Shown: positions 41,046 through 50,366 of the stretch, piece after piece
How positions within the stretch are numbered: the first letter of the stretch is position 1
How the letters are laid out: every line of letters starts with the position of its first letter
Source of the DNA: Kitasatospora aureofaciens
GTDB taxonomy: Bacteria; Actinomycetota; Actinomycetes; Streptomycetales; Streptomycetaceae
Assembly (NCBI RefSeq): GCF_001188955.3
Contig: NZ_JPRF03000034.1
Span: forward strand, 2,501 to 66,500
Reading direction: 5' to 3'
DNA length: 64,000 nucleotides
The notes under the pieces: generated by a model
The model's database searches: none
Told to the model about the DNA's origin: nothing
What the model saw: the letters and a program-made list of their open reading frames with translations, nothing else
Made by a program: the position numbers and the translations under genes

Positions 41046-42065
41046 ATGGTGACGATGCAGGACGTGGCCGAGCGCGCCGGGGTCACGAAGCAGACCGTCT
41101 CCAACGTCATCCGGGGGCGGGGGGCCGTGAGCCTGCCGACCGCCGCCCGGGTGCGCGCCGCGATCGAGGAACTGGGGTACACCCCCAACCTGGTCGCGCG
41201 CTCCCTCGCCACCGGCGCCACCAGGACGGTGGGCCTGTTCGTCCCCACCGTGACTGGCTCCTTCTACGCCGACATCGTCGAGGAGGTCGAGGACGTCCTC
41301 GACGCGAACGGCTACCACCTGCTGCTCTGCACCACCCGGCTCGACGGCGAGCGCGCCAAGCGGCACCTGGCCGGGCTGACCAGCCGTTCGGTGGACGCGC
41401 TGCTGATCGCCGGGGACCGGGACCTGATCGACCATCTGCCACTGCTGGCGGAGGCCGCCTTCCCGGTGGCCCTGTGCGCCTGGGAGACCGACGCCCCCGA
41501 CCGCTTCCCGGTCGTGACCATCGACTACGAGCGGGCGGGCTTCCTGGCCGGGCGCCACCTGCGCGAGCTCGGGCACGAACGCGTCGCCGTACTCGCCAGC
41601 CCCGACCACGCCCCCCGGGTGGCGGGCTTCCGGCGCGCCTTCACCGCCGACGGCCTCACCGTCCCCGACGGCGCCGTCCACCTGGCATCCGAGCCCACCC
41701 CCGCGGGCGGCTTCGCGGCGGCGACGGCGGCGCTGACGGCCGATCCGAGGACCACCGCGCTCTTCGCCACGCACGACGTCCTCGCCCTGGGCGCCCTGGA
41801 GGCCGCCCGGGCCGCCGGCCGCTCCGTCCCGCACGACCTGTCGATCGTCGGACACGACGACAACCCCGAGGTGGGCGTGGCCCGGCCGGCCCTCACCAGC
41901 GTCGCCATCCCCAAGCGGGAGATGGCCCGCGAGGCGGTCGAGCTGCTGCTGCGCGCCCTCACCAAGTCGGGGGTCCCGACCAACTCGATGCACCTGCTGC
42001 GCCCCGAGCTGGTCGTCCGGGACAGCACTGCGCCGGTCGGCTGCGCGCCGGCCGATGGGCCGTGA
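41046..42065 (+). CDS. LacI family transcriptional regulator
   Basis: Repressor of 339 residues. The helix-turn-helix MQDVAERAGVTKQTVSNVIRGRGAVSLPTAARVRAAI and hinge helix LVARSLATG are at the N-terminus. The sensor domain follows from TRTVGLFVPTVTGSFYADI, with IDYERAGFLAGRHLRELGHERVAVLASP and DLSIVGHDDNPEVGVARPALTSV. It probably binds TTGACCGGTAAA in its own promoter and in that of the divergent importer, and releases on a fucose-type ligand. The GH95 gene follows after 42 bp. Confidence 0.93.
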   Translation: MVTMQDVAERAGVTKQTVSNVIRGRGAVSLPTAARVRAAIEELGYTPNLVARSLATGATRTVGLFVPTVTGSFYADIVEEVEDVLDANGYHLLLCTTRLDGERAKRHLAGLTSRSVDALLIAGDRDLIDHLPLLAEAAFPVALCAWETDAPDRFPVVTIDYERAGFLAGRHLRELGHERVAVLASPDHAPRVAGFRRAFTADGLTVPDGAVHLASEPTPAGGFAAATAALTADPRTTALFATHDVLALGALEAARAAGRSVPHDLSIVGHDDNPEVGVARPALTSVAIPKREMAREAVELLLRALTKSGVPTNSMHLLRPELVVRDSTAPVGCAPADGP

Positions 42066-42107
42066 CAGCCGGGCACGCTCCTCCCACTCCCCGAAAGGGC
42101 GATCCAC

Positions 42108-44507
42108 GTGTCGACGGACTCAGTCTCCGGCTACGACCGCCTCCGCTACCGCGGGCCGGCCACCTCCTTCCTGGAGGCCCTGCCACTGGGCAACGGGCGC
42201 CTCGGCGCGCTGTTCCACGGCGGCACCGACCGGTCCGGTGCGGCGGAAACCATCCACCTCAACGCCGACACCCTGTGGTCCGGCGGCCCCGGCCCGCGCG
42301 ACCGGAGCGGCGCGGCGGACCACCTCACGACGCTGCGCACCGCGGTCCTGAGCGATCGCGACTACGCCCGCGCGGAAGCGGTCGCCACCCGCATGCAGGG
42401 ACCGTACTCGCAGGCCTACCAGCCGCTCGCCACGCTCCATCTGGAGCTCGGCGACGGGACGGTGGACGACTACCTGCGCACACTGGACCTCGACGAGGCG
42501 GTCCACCGGGTCTCGTACCGGACCGGCGACGCGGAGACACTGCGCGAGTCCTTCGTCTCCGCGCCGGCCGACGTCCTCGCCACCAGGATCACGTCCTCCG
42601 TACCCGGGCGGATCCACCTCACCGCCCGGTTCAGCACACCGCATCCCGACCCCCGCCACGACGGCGCGGACGCGGACGGACTGGTCGTCTCCGGCCGGGC
42701 CCCCGCCCACGTGGCGTTCGGCGAGGAGGACCCGGTGCGCTACCGGTCCGGCGAAGGCATGGGCTTCGCGGCCGGCCTGCGGGTGATCGCCACCGGCGGC
42801 CTCGTCGAACGGGACCAGGACGCGGTTCGGGTGACCGGCGCCGACGAAGTGCTGCTCCTGGTAGCCGTCGAGACCGGGTACCGCGGGCCGGCCGAGGTTC
42901 CCGCCGGCCCCGACGACGGGCCGGTCGAGCGCCTCGGGAAGCGCCTGGACCTGGCCCGCACCCAGCCCTACGAGCAGCTGCTCGCCGATCACCTCGCCGA
43001 CCATCGGCGGCTCTTCCGCACCACGGCGCTACGGCTCGGCGACGGCCCACCGAGCGGGCTGCCCACCGACGAACGGCTCGCCGCCGTACGGGCCGGTCAC
43101 CCCGACCCAGGCCTGGCCGCCCTCCAATTCGCCTACGGCCGCTACCTCCTGATCGCCTCCTCACGCCCCGGAACCCAGCCGGCCACCCTGCAGGGGATCT
43201 GGAACACCGAGACCGCACCGCCGTGGAACTCGAACTGGACCACCAACATCAACCTGCAGATGAACTACTGGCACGCCGAGACCACCGGGCTCTCGCAGTG
43301 CCACGAACCGCTCTTCGACCTGATCGCCGACCTGGCCCGGACCGGCGCCCGGACCGCCGCCGCCTACTACGGCGCCGGCGGCTGGACCGTCCACCACAAC
43401 GTCGACCTGTGGCGCTGCGCCAACCCCGTCTCAGGCTCGCCCTCCTGGGCGAACTGGCCGATGGCCGGCGCCTGGCTGTGCGCGCACCTGTGGGAACACC
43501 ACCTCTTCACCGGGGACCGCGAGTTCCTGGCCGAACGCGCGTACCCGTTGATGCGCGGCGCCGCGCGCTTCCTGCTGGACTTCCTCACCGAGGACCGGGA
43601 CGGACGACTGGTCACCTGCCCGTCCACCTCCCCCGAGCACCACTTTCGGCTGCCCGACGGCACTCTCGCCGCCGTCTCCGCCGCGGCCACCATGGACCAC
43701 TGGCTGACCGCCGAGCTGTTCGCCGCCACCGCCCGCGCCGCCCGTCTCCTCGGGGTGGACGCAGGCCTGGCCGAGGAGTTGGACGCGGCCCGCGACCGGC
43801 TGCGTCCCCCGCCGACGGGCGAGGACGGGCGCCTGCTCGAATGGTGGGAGGACCTCCCCGAGGAGGACCCCGGCCACCGCCACCTGTCCCACCTCTACGG
43901 CCTCTACCCCGGCAGCGCCATCGACCCGCTCACCGACCCGCAGGCCGCCGAGGCGGCGCGACTCGCCCTGGCCCGCCGCCTCGACCACGGCGGCGGATCC
44001 ACCGGCTGGAGCCTGGCCTGGGTGACCGCACTCGCCACCCGCCTCGGCGACGCCGACCTCGCCCACCGCGGCGTGCGTGGCCTGCTGACCGACTACTCCG
44101 CCCCCAACCTCCTCGGCCTGCACCCGCCGGACCTCTTCCAGATCGACGGCAACTTCGGCGCCACCGCCGCCATCGCCGAGATGCTGCTGCAGAGCCACAA
44201 CGGCGTGCTGCGCCTGCTCCCCGCCCTGCCCGAGGCCTGGCCCACCGGCCGGGTCCGGGGGCTGCGCGCACGCGGCGGGCTCACCGTCGACCTCCGCTGG
44301 GACCAGGGCCGCCTGACCGAGGCAGCCGTGCACAGCACCCGTCCGCAGACCCTCGACCTGCTCCTCCCCGCCGGCACGCCGGAGCCCACGGTGACCGACC
44401 CGGCCGGCAGGCCCGCCGCCGCGACGCTCACCGTCACCCCCTCCGGACCACGCCTGGCCATTCGGCTCGGCCAGGAGGGAACCCACCGGATCCGCACACC
44501 CGGCTGA
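42108..44507 (+). CDS. GH95 alpha-L-fucosidase, cytoplasmic
   Basis: Inverting exo-glycosidase of 799 residues. LPLGNGRLGALFHGG and NADTLWSGGP begin the beta-sandwich; the (alpha/alpha)6 barrel follows. NINLQMNYWHAE holds Asn380 and Asn382, CPSTSPEHHF the general acid Glu510, and LFQIDGNFG Asp680. These match the Asn-Asn-Asp plus Glu set of the family type enzyme from Bifidobacterium. There is no signal peptide, so it works on imported substrate. Some GH95 members are alpha-L-galactosidases, so specificity stays open. It is co-transcribed with LacI; GAAAGGG precedes the GTG. Confidence 0.9.
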   Translation: MSTDSVSGYDRLRYRGPATSFLEALPLGNGRLGALFHGGTDRSGAAETIHLNADTLWSGGPGPRDRSGAADHLTTLRTAVLSDRDYARAEAVATRMQGPYSQAYQPLATLHLELGDGTVDDYLRTLDLDEAVHRVSYRTGDAETLRESFVSAPADVLATRITSSVPGRIHLTARFSTPHPDPRHDGADADGLVVSGRAPAHVAFGEEDPVRYRSGEGMGFAAGLRVIATGGLVERDQDAVRVTGADEVLLLVAVETGYRGPAEVPAGPDDGPVERLGKRLDLARTQPYEQLLADHLADHRRLFRTTALRLGDGPPSGLPTDERLAAVRAGHPDPGLAALQFAYGRYLLIASSRPGTQPATLQGIWNTETAPPWNSNWTTNINLQMNYWHAETTGLSQCHEPLFDLIADLARTGARTAAAYYGAGGWTVHHNVDLWRCANPVSGSPSWANWPMAGAWLCAHLWEHHLFTGDREFLAERAYPLMRGAARFLLDFLTEDRDGRLVTCPSTSPEHHFRLPDGTLAAVSAAATMDHWLTAELFAATARAARLLGVDAGLAEELDAARDRLRPPPTGEDGRLLEWWEDLPEEDPGHRHLSHLYGLYPGSAIDPLTDPQAAEAARLALARRLDHGGGSTGWSLAWVTALATRLGDADLAHRGVRGLLTDYSAPNLLGLHPPDLFQIDGNFGATAAIAEMLLQSHNGVLRLLPALPEAWPTGRVRGLRARGGLTVDLRWDQGRLTEAAVHSTRPQTLDLLLPAGTPEPTVTDPAGRPAAATLTVTPSGPRLAIRLGQEGTHRIRTPG

Positions 44508-44812
44508 ACGGGCGCCGGGTGCCGCGTCCCCGTGCCCCGCACCCCGGCCGGACACCATCAGCGAGCGGCAACACCCGTGCGCGGCACACCCTCGGACGCT
44601 CAGCTGAGGGGCGGCGCCGGTCAGCTTGCGCCATTCGGAGGCGGTCGGGCTCCCCGGGAGCCGGGCCGCCTCCGCCCCGGTCGGCGGGGCCTGCCGACCG
44701 CGTCCCCCGCGCGGCGCCGATCCTCGCGCGTTCGGCCCACTGCGCGTGCGGGCGCGCACCAGCCGCGTCAGGCTGGCGCCAGATCTTGTTCAGCGGTCGG
44801 AAGGGAACGGCG
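44508..44812. other. Gap between GH95 and the cytochrome b operon
   Basis: 305 bp without a supported gene. It contains the hairpin terminator at 44637-44673 and, presumably, the promoter of the cytochrome operon, though I see no clear -35/-10 pair. Confidence 0.5.
44637..44673 (+). terminator. Hairpin terminator after GH95
   Basis: GGAGGCGG (44637-44644) pairs with CCGCCTCC (44666-44673), and GGCTCC-CCG-GGAGCC is nested inside. The hairpin separates the fucosidase operon from the cytochrome genes. Confidence 0.75.
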
Positions 44813-44998
44813 ATGACAGCAGCGCCGACGACGGGCGCCTTCGCGGCGCCCGTCGACCTCAACCACCCGGGTCACTACCTGCACTGGGGAGTGGTCCAGA
44901 TCTCCGTGGCGAACCTGGTGGTCATGTGCCTGATGGTGACGCTCTTCGTCGCCGCACTGCTGCTGCCCTTCCCGCGGGGGCGGCGCGATGACGAGTAG
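44813..44998 (+). CDS. Small single-pass membrane protein of the cytochrome b operon
   Basis: 61-residue protein with one membrane helix (about 31-52, VANLVVMCLMVTLFVAALLLPF) and a basic-acidic tail RGRRDDE, so the C-terminus is probably cytoplasmic. AAGGGA precedes the ATG. It overlaps the cytochrome b gene by 11 nt, so it is translationally coupled and is likely a small subunit of the same membrane complex. No family name is recognised. Confidence 0.75.
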   Translation: MTAAPTTGAFAAPVDLNHPGHYLHWGVVQISVANLVVMCLMVTLFVAALLLPFPRGRRDDE

Positions 44999-45602
44999 CT
45001 GGACCGGGGCGGTGCGGCGGTATGCCCTGCGGAGGCTGCCGTCCGAGAAGCTCATCCCGGAGACCCAGCCGGTCTACATGGCGTCATGGATCTACGTCTT
45101 CGGTGTGCTCACCGTGTCGGCGCTGGTGGTGGTGCTGGTCTCCGGCGGTGTGCTCGCGCTGATGGGCCCCGGCTGGTGGCACGTCTCGGGTGTCGGTAGG
45201 TACGTCAACAGCGTCCACTTGTGGAGCGTGCAGCTGTTCATGGCCGTCATGGTGATCCACCTGTGGGGCAAGTTCTTCATGGCCGCCTGGCGCGGCCGTC
45301 GGGTCCTGACCTGGATGACCGGCGCCGTGGCCTTCCTGGTCTCGCTCGCCACCGCTTTCACCGGCTACCTGGTCCAGCAGAACTTCGACTCCCAGTGGAT
45401 CTCCGGGCAGGCCAAGGACGCGCTCAACGCGACCGGCATCGGCGCCTGGTTCAACGTCTTCGACTTCGGCCAGATGCTGATGTGGCACGTCCTCCTGCTC
45501 CCGCTCGCGATCGGGCTGCTGTCCGTCTGGCACATCCTGCTGGTCCGCGTCCGCGGCATCGTGCCGCCGATCGGCGCCACCGCACCCGGGGACGGGCGGT
45601 GA
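44988..45602 (+). CDS. Cytochrome b N-terminal-domain protein (b6-like, four helices)
   Basis: Membrane di-haem protein of 204 residues with four hydrophobic helices. Helix B carries His77 and His91 (14 apart) and helix D His167 and His182 (15 apart); the 15-residue spacing in helix D is the b6-type pattern. GWWHVSG and TAFTGYLV match the QcrB/PetB fold. The protein stops after four helices, so the rest must be supplied by another subunit, presumably the next gene. It probably moves electrons from menaquinol across the membrane. No Rieske or cytochrome c gene lies alongside. Confidence 0.85.
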   Translation: MTSSWTGAVRRYALRRLPSEKLIPETQPVYMASWIYVFGVLTVSALVVVLVSGGVLALMGPGWWHVSGVGRYVNSVHLWSVQLFMAVMVIHLWGKFFMAAWRGRRVLTWMTGAVAFLVSLATAFTGYLVQQNFDSQWISGQAKDALNATGIGAWFNVFDFGQMLMWHVLLLPLAIGLLSVWHILLVRVRGIVPPIGATAPGDGR

Positions 45603-46531
45603 AGTCCGCCCAGGTGCCCGAGTCGGACGCCTTCCCCACCCGCCGCTACGACCTTGTCAAGGAGTTCACGATCGCGTTGGCGGTCACCGTCCTGCTCAGC
45701 GCGGGACTGGCCGGCCTGTTCTCCTCCCCGAACGTGCCACCGACCACCCTGGCGTCCTGGTCCACCGCTGCCCCGAACGACTTCACCGCGACGGCTGTGG
45801 CCGAACTCGCCGGCACCAGCACCTCCGCGCAGTACGGCCCGCCCTACAACCACGTCCCGGGGGCCGGCCAGAAGATCGGTCCGCTCGGCCTGCAGCGGGC
45901 CGCCGGCGTCCGCATCCCCGTCGACCCGGCCGAGGACTTCGTGCTGCGCCCCCTGCGACAGGCCCCGGAGCAGCCGGAGGTCACGGCCGCGCTCGCCCAG
46001 TGGAACGCCGCGTCCGCCGACCAGCAGCAGTCCTGGAGCTCGGCCTACGCGGACGCCCTGAACAAGGCACCCGACGGCGATCCGGCCAAGGCGGCCCCTG
46101 GCGACTACGGCCCGGTGCCGGTACTGACCGCCCGCCTGCTGACGCTCGCCCGGGCGGGCTCACTCGACGGGCAGTTGCTGTCACCCGGCCGCTTCTACCA
46201 GACTGCCTACACCAAGCCGATGCTCTTCCTCGCCGACGGCTTGTACCTGTCGGACCGGGCCACCGAACAACACCTGACCGGCGCCCAGTGGGGGATGATG
46301 AACGAGACCGGGAACTACCCCGGGCAGGCGTGGCTGTGGCTCTCCACCTTCTGGTACCAGATCGACCCGTTCAAGAGCTCGAAGAACGCCGATGCCGAGA
46401 TCTGGGCCATCATGGCCGTGCTCAGCCTCGCCCTGATCCTGGTGCCGTTCATCCCCGGCATCCGGTCCGTTCCCCGCTGGACCCGGGTCCACCGCCTCGT
46501 CTGGCGCGACTACTACCGCACGCGGCGCTGA
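45599..46531 (+). CDS. Two-helix membrane protein with large external domain, partner of cytochrome b
   Basis: 310-residue protein with an N-terminal helix (about 23-43) and a C-terminal helix (about 268-288). Between them is a ~220-residue domain rich in Ala/Pro (YGPPYNHVPGAGQKIGPLGLQ, NYPGQAWLWLSTFWYQIDPF) that probably faces outside. It has no CxxCH haem motif and no Rieske Cys-His pair. The GTG start overlaps the cytochrome b stop by 4 nt. By position it may replace the C-terminal half (subunit IV/PetD role) of a cytochrome b complex. Function unknown. Confidence 0.72.
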   Translation: MKSAQVPESDAFPTRRYDLVKEFTIALAVTVLLSAGLAGLFSSPNVPPTTLASWSTAAPNDFTATAVAELAGTSTSAQYGPPYNHVPGAGQKIGPLGLQRAAGVRIPVDPAEDFVLRPLRQAPEQPEVTAALAQWNAASADQQQSWSSAYADALNKAPDGDPAKAAPGDYGPVPVLTARLLTLARAGSLDGQLLSPGRFYQTAYTKPMLFLADGLYLSDRATEQHLTGAQWGMMNETGNYPGQAWLWLSTFWYQIDPFKSSKNADAEIWAIMAVLSLALILVPFIPGIRSVPRWTRVHRLVWRDYYRTRR

Positions 46532-46776
46532 CCGACCGGGCCGGCGCCCCGCCGTGGTCCCTCCCGACCCGCGGCCGACGCGGGCCGGGCGGCGGCCGAG
46601 GAGTGGCCCCGCCCACGGGCCGGGAGCCGCCTGCTCGGGTCACCGCCGACTTCGGTGACGACCCGGGCGAACCAGCAGACTGTACGGCTCACCTTCCCGG
46701 GACCCGCCGAGGTGAAGGAGCTGACGCTCCGCGTGCGACAGACGACGAGCCGGTGTCGAGTGCAGTGCACGCGAGA

Positions 46777-46804
46777 AGGCCGGGGCCCGGTGGGGCCCCG
46801 GCCT
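46777..46804. terminator. Strong bidirectional terminator
   Basis: AGGCCGGGGCCC (46777-46788) pairs with GGGCCCCGGCCT (46793-46804) around a GGTG loop, a perfect 12-bp stem. It lies between the cytochrome operon and the convergent DDAH gene and marks the 3' end of the long minus-strand operon. Confidence 0.92.
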
Positions 46805-46826
46805 ACCGGCCTGCGGATCGGTCGGG

Positions 46827-47657
46827 TCAGCGCAGTTCGAGCGTGCAGCACTTGACGCTGCCGCCGGCCTTGAGCAGTTCGGTGAGGTCGACGCCGATGG
46901 GCTCGAACCCCCGCTCGCGCAGGCGCGTCTTCAGCTGGACGGCGGCGTCGGGGAGGAGGACGTGGCGGCCGTCCGACAGGGCGTTGAGGCCGAAGACCGC
47001 GGCGTCCTCGGCGGTCGCCAGGATGGCGTCGGGGAACAGCTCGCGCAGCACCTCCTGGCTACCGGGGGTGAAGGCGTCCGGGTAGTACATGATTTCGTTC
47101 TCGGAGAGTACGGCCAGTGCGGTGTCCAGGTGGTAGAACTCCGGGTTCACCAGGGTGAGGCCGATCACCGGGAGGCCGAAGTACTCCTGGGCCTCGGCGT
47201 GCGAGCGGGGGTCGGTGCGGAAGCCGGTCCCGGCGAGGACCTTCCGGCCGACGACGAGGTAGTCGCCCTCGCCCTCGTTGATGTGCTCGGGCCACAGGAC
47301 GTCGGTGTACCCGTGCTCGGTGAACCAGGCCAGGTAGGCCGGGCCTTCGGCGGTCCGCTCGACGTGACGGAACCGGGCGCCGAGCACCCGGCCGTTGACG
47401 ACCGTGGCGCCGTTGGCCGCGAAGACCATGTCGGGCAGGCCCGGCAGGGGCTCGATCACCTCGACCGTGTGGCCGAGGCTCTCGTAGAGGTTCTTGAGTT
47501 CGGTCCACTGCGCGAACGCGAGGGACGTGTCCACCGGCTTGGCCGGGTTCATCCAGGGGTTGATCGAGTACGTCACGTCGAAGTGCCGCGGCGGGCACAT
47601 CAGGAAACGCCTCGGAGTTGCGGTGCGGGTGACGGTGGTCACGTCTGCGACTGACAC
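46827..47657 (-). CDS. Dimethylarginine dimethylaminohydrolase (DDAH) family protein
   Basis: Guanidine-modifying hydrolase of 276 residues. FLMCPPRHFDVTYSINPWMNP, DMVFAANGATVVNGRVLGARF, EGEGDYLVVG and NPEFYHLDTAL (catalytic His) are family motifs; GGSVKCCTLELR carries the catalytic Cys near the C-terminus. DDAH hydrolyses methylarginines to citrulline plus an amine; relatives hydrolyse or transfer amidino groups. It is last in the minus-strand run, 99 bp after the MFS gene, and ends at the terminator. It may be a housekeeping arginine enzyme, or it may tailor a guanidine in the cluster product. Confidence 0.88.
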   Translation of the reverse strand: MSVADVTTVTRTATPRRFLMCPPRHFDVTYSINPWMNPAKPVDTSLAFAQWTELKNLYESLGHTVEVIEPLPGLPDMVFAANGATVVNGRVLGARFRHVERTAEGPAYLAWFTEHGYTDVLWPEHINEGEGDYLVVGRKVLAGTGFRTDPRSHAEAQEYFGLPVIGLTLVNPEFYHLDTALAVLSENEIMYYPDAFTPGSQEVLRELFPDAILATAEDAAVFGLNALSDGRHVLLPDAAVQLKTRLRERGFEPIGVDLTELLKAGGSVKCCTLELR

Positions 47658-47756
47658 GGTTCTCCTCGTGGGGGTTCTTCGGAAACGGCGGCGGTGCGGG
47701 TTCGCCGCACGGGCGCCGGAGGGGTTGTGGCTCGGGTTCGGGGCCGGGCCGCGTCG

Positions 47757-49040
47757 TCAGCCGGAGGAGTCCGCGAGTGAGGACGTGGTGCCGACGCGCC
47801 CCACCGCGAACCAGGCGGGGATCAGGGCCAGGACGGAGACCGCTCCGATGATCAGCCAGGCGGTCCGGCCGAGACCGCTCCACAGGGCGACGCCCGCGGC
47901 CGGTCCGATGGCCGAGCCGATGCCGAACATCGCGTGGGCGGCACCCAGGTAGCGCCCGCTGGCCGCGGGCGGGGCCGCGATGGCCGGGTAGGCGAACATC
48001 GTCGGGCCCTCGATGATCTCGGCGAGCGTCCACAGCAGGGTGCCGACGACGAAGACGGCGAGCCCGCCCGGCAGGGTGTACAGCGCCATACCGGCGCCGA
48101 GCAGACAGAACCCGACGGTCAGGACCGTGCGCACGCGCCAGTTCTGTACGACCTTCGTCATGAGCAGTTCGAAGCAGATGACCACGGCGCCGTTGATCGC
48201 GACCATGACGCCGTACCAGAAGGTGCTGAAGCCGGCGTCCCGGACGGCCAGCGGAAGCGTGCTCAGGTACTGGATGTAGACGGCGGCGTTGAGCAGCATC
48301 GCCACCAGGTAGGCGACGTACCGCCGATCACGGAGCACGGCGAGGTAGCCGCCCGCCGGACGCTCGGTGGCGGGCGCGACGGGGGCGGCGGACGCGGAGG
48401 CCGCGGCCCGTTCCGGCTTCGCCGGGGCGGAACCCTCGCGCGGCAGCGCCAGGAGGACGATCAGCGCGTAACCCAGTGCGGCGGCGGCCTCACCGTAGAA
48501 CAGCAGGTCGTAGGAGACCGCGACCAGCATGGTGCCGAGCAGCGGCGCGGCGGTGGTACCGACGTTGAGGGCCAGCCGGTACATCGCCGAGATCATCACC
48601 TGGCGGTTCTTGGGGATCAGTTGGGCGATGAACGCCGCAGCCGCCGGGCGGTACACCTGGCTGATCAGGCCTGCCAGCCCGACGGACGCGAGGAGCGCCG
48701 GGTACATCCGGACGTGCAGCACCGCGACCAGCAGCACGGCCGTCCCCACCATGCCCAGGAGGATGGTCCGCCGGGCGCCGATGCGGTCGGTGAAGGTGCC
48801 GCCGAGCAGCACGCCCAGCACCGACCCGGCACCGTAGACACCGAGCGCCACACCGCCCTGGACGTCGCTGAAGCCCCTGCTGGTCATGAACAGCACCAGG
48901 AAGACCTGGATGAAGGACCCGAGCTTGTTGACCAGGACGCCGAAGAGCACGGCCTTCACGGCGAACGGCGACTCGGCGAAGGTGGCCAGGACACCTGCCT
49001 GACGGGTGTCGGAAGGCCCGGCGGTGGCAACGTCCGTCAT
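47757..49040 (-). CDS. MFS transporter, probable product exporter
   Basis: Membrane transporter, 427 residues, about 12 helices. GGTFTDRIGARRTILLG is the TM2-3 signature, and a central Ala/Pro-rich loop (about 205-235) splits the two halves. The start MTDVATAGPS overlaps the stop of the ATP-grasp gene (ATGA); a longer frame adds only Arg/Gly-rich sequence. Coupling to a ligase gene suggests export of, and self-protection from, the cluster product. Confidence 0.85.
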   Translation of the reverse strand: MTDVATAGPSDTRQAGVLATFAESPFAVKAVLFGVLVNKLGSFIQVFLVLFMTSRGFSDVQGGVALGVYGAGSVLGVLLGGTFTDRIGARRTILLGMVGTAVLLVAVLHVRMYPALLASVGLAGLISQVYRPAAAAFIAQLIPKNRQVMISAMYRLALNVGTTAAPLLGTMLVAVSYDLLFYGEAAAALGYALIVLLALPREGSAPAKPERAAASASAAPVAPATERPAGGYLAVLRDRRYVAYLVAMLLNAAVYIQYLSTLPLAVRDAGFSTFWYGVMVAINGAVVICFELLMTKVVQNWRVRTVLTVGFCLLGAGMALYTLPGGLAVFVVGTLLWTLAEIIEGPTMFAYPAIAAPPAASGRYLGAAHAMFGIGSAIGPAAGVALWSGLGRTAWLIIGAVSVLALIPAWFAVGRVGTTSSLADSSG

Positions 49041-50323
49041 GACGCCCCGCCACCGGCCCGACCGTCGGCGGCCCGCTCGACGATCCGCAGTGCCGCCGCC
49101 GCCGCGTCCAGCGCCGTCTCGCACTCCGCAGCCGTCGGTGCCACCGCCGTGGCGAGGGCTACCCGACCGGTCAGCAGGCCGCGCGGCGGCGGCGAGACGA
49201 CGTCACCGGGGGCCGCGAGAACGACTGTGCGGTCGATCTGCGGGGGCAGCGCCGACGCGTCGAACTCCACCCGGTCGATCACCGTGTCGTCGTGCTCGAC
49301 GTAGAGGAAGCGCACGGCCCCCACGAGGTTCCGGTCCGCGGTGAGGTCCGGCTCCCGGCCGCAGGCCACCGCGGCCGCGACCAGACCGGGGTCGATGCCG
49401 GAGGCGAGCCGGCCCAGGTAGGGGATGAGGTCCCCGCCGAGCCGGGCGTTCACCTCGATCACCTTGGCGGCGCCGGAGGGCGACAGCTTGAGCTCGGTGT
49501 GGGTCCAGCCGGTGGTGAAGCCGAGCGCGGTGTGGACGTCCTGGAGCACGTCGAGGAACTCCGGGTCCGCGAGCAGCGGGTCGTCGTGCGAGACCGTGTG
49601 CCCGGTCTCCTCGAAGTACGGCGGGAAGCCGGTGCGCTTGTGGCCGACGAACAGGGGCCGCACCTTGCCGTCGACGATCACCGAGTCGACGCTCACCTCG
49701 GGGCCGTCCAGGTACTCCTCGACCAGCACCGCCTGGTCGTAGTCGGGCATGTGCGGAACGGTCGCCTCGGCGGCGAAGTCGAAGCACGCGGTCATCGCCT
49801 CGGCGGAGCGAACCAGGGACACGCCGTAACTGGCAGCCGCAGCACGGGGCTTGACCACGACCGGGTAGCCGATCCGGTCCGCCGCGGCGAGCGCCTCGGC
49901 GGCCCCGCCCACGAGCGCGAAGCCTGGCTGCGGCAGGTCGGCCGCGGCCAGGGCGGCCCGGGTCTGGTGCTTGTCACGGCACCGCCAGACCGCGTCCGCG
50001 TCGGTGGTCGGCAGGCCCAACCCGGCCGCGACGGCGGCCGCCTGGTGCACCCGGGCCTCGTCCCAGCTCAGCACGCCGTGCACGGGTTCACGCGCGGCGA
50101 CGGCCGCCGCCGCGGCGGACACGTGCTCCAGGTCGGTGGTGGGGACGACGGTGCTTCCGACCAGGTAGGGGCTCTCCCAGCTGGGTTCCGTGGTGTTGAC
50201 GAGGTGGATCCGGTAGCGGGTGCTGATGGAGGCGAGCAGGTACTCGCGGTACTTCTGCGGACCGGTCGATATCAGAACCAGCAGGGGGGAGGTTCCGGCC
50301 GGGTGCTCGTGGGGTGGCTTCAT
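49037..50323 (-). CDS. ATP-grasp carboxylate-amine ligase (first)
   Basis: Amide-bond-forming ligase of 428 residues. The N-terminal pre-ATP domain begins LLVLISTGPQKYREYLL. The ATP-grasp core shows DKHQTRAALAAADLPQPGFALV, YPVVVKPRAAAASYGVSLV, VLVEEYLDGPEVSVDSVI and the metal motif KVIEVNARLGGDLIPYLG. It activates a carboxylate as acyl phosphate and joins it to an amine, as in BacD-type dipeptide ligases. GGAGAA precedes the ATG. It overlaps MFS by 4 nt and lies in the nucleotide-chemistry operon with a second such ligase. Confidence 0.88.
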   Translation of the reverse strand: MKPPHEHPAGTSPLLVLISTGPQKYREYLLASISTRYRIHLVNTTEPSWESPYLVGSTVVPTTDLEHVSAAAAAVAAREPVHGVLSWDEARVHQAAAVAAGLGLPTTDADAVWRCRDKHQTRAALAAADLPQPGFALVGGAAEALAAADRIGYPVVVKPRAAAASYGVSLVRSAEAMTACFDFAAEATVPHMPDYDQAVLVEEYLDGPEVSVDSVIVDGKVRPLFVGHKRTGFPPYFEETGHTVSHDDPLLADPEFLDVLQDVHTALGFTTGWTHTELKLSPSGAAKVIEVNARLGGDLIPYLGRLASGIDPGLVAAAVACGREPDLTADRNLVGAVRFLYVEHDDTVIDRVEFDASALPPQIDRTVVLAAPGDVVSPPPRGLLTGRVALATAVAPTAAECETALDAAAAALRIVERAADGRAGGGAS

Positions 50324-50366
50324 GGGTTCTCCAGGTTGGGCGGGGCGGGGACGGGCTCGCGGTGGG

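Noticed and set aside
46827..47657. DDAH as certain member of the nucleotide cluster
   Set aside because: Same strand but with a 99-bp gap and a common housekeeping family; membership left open.
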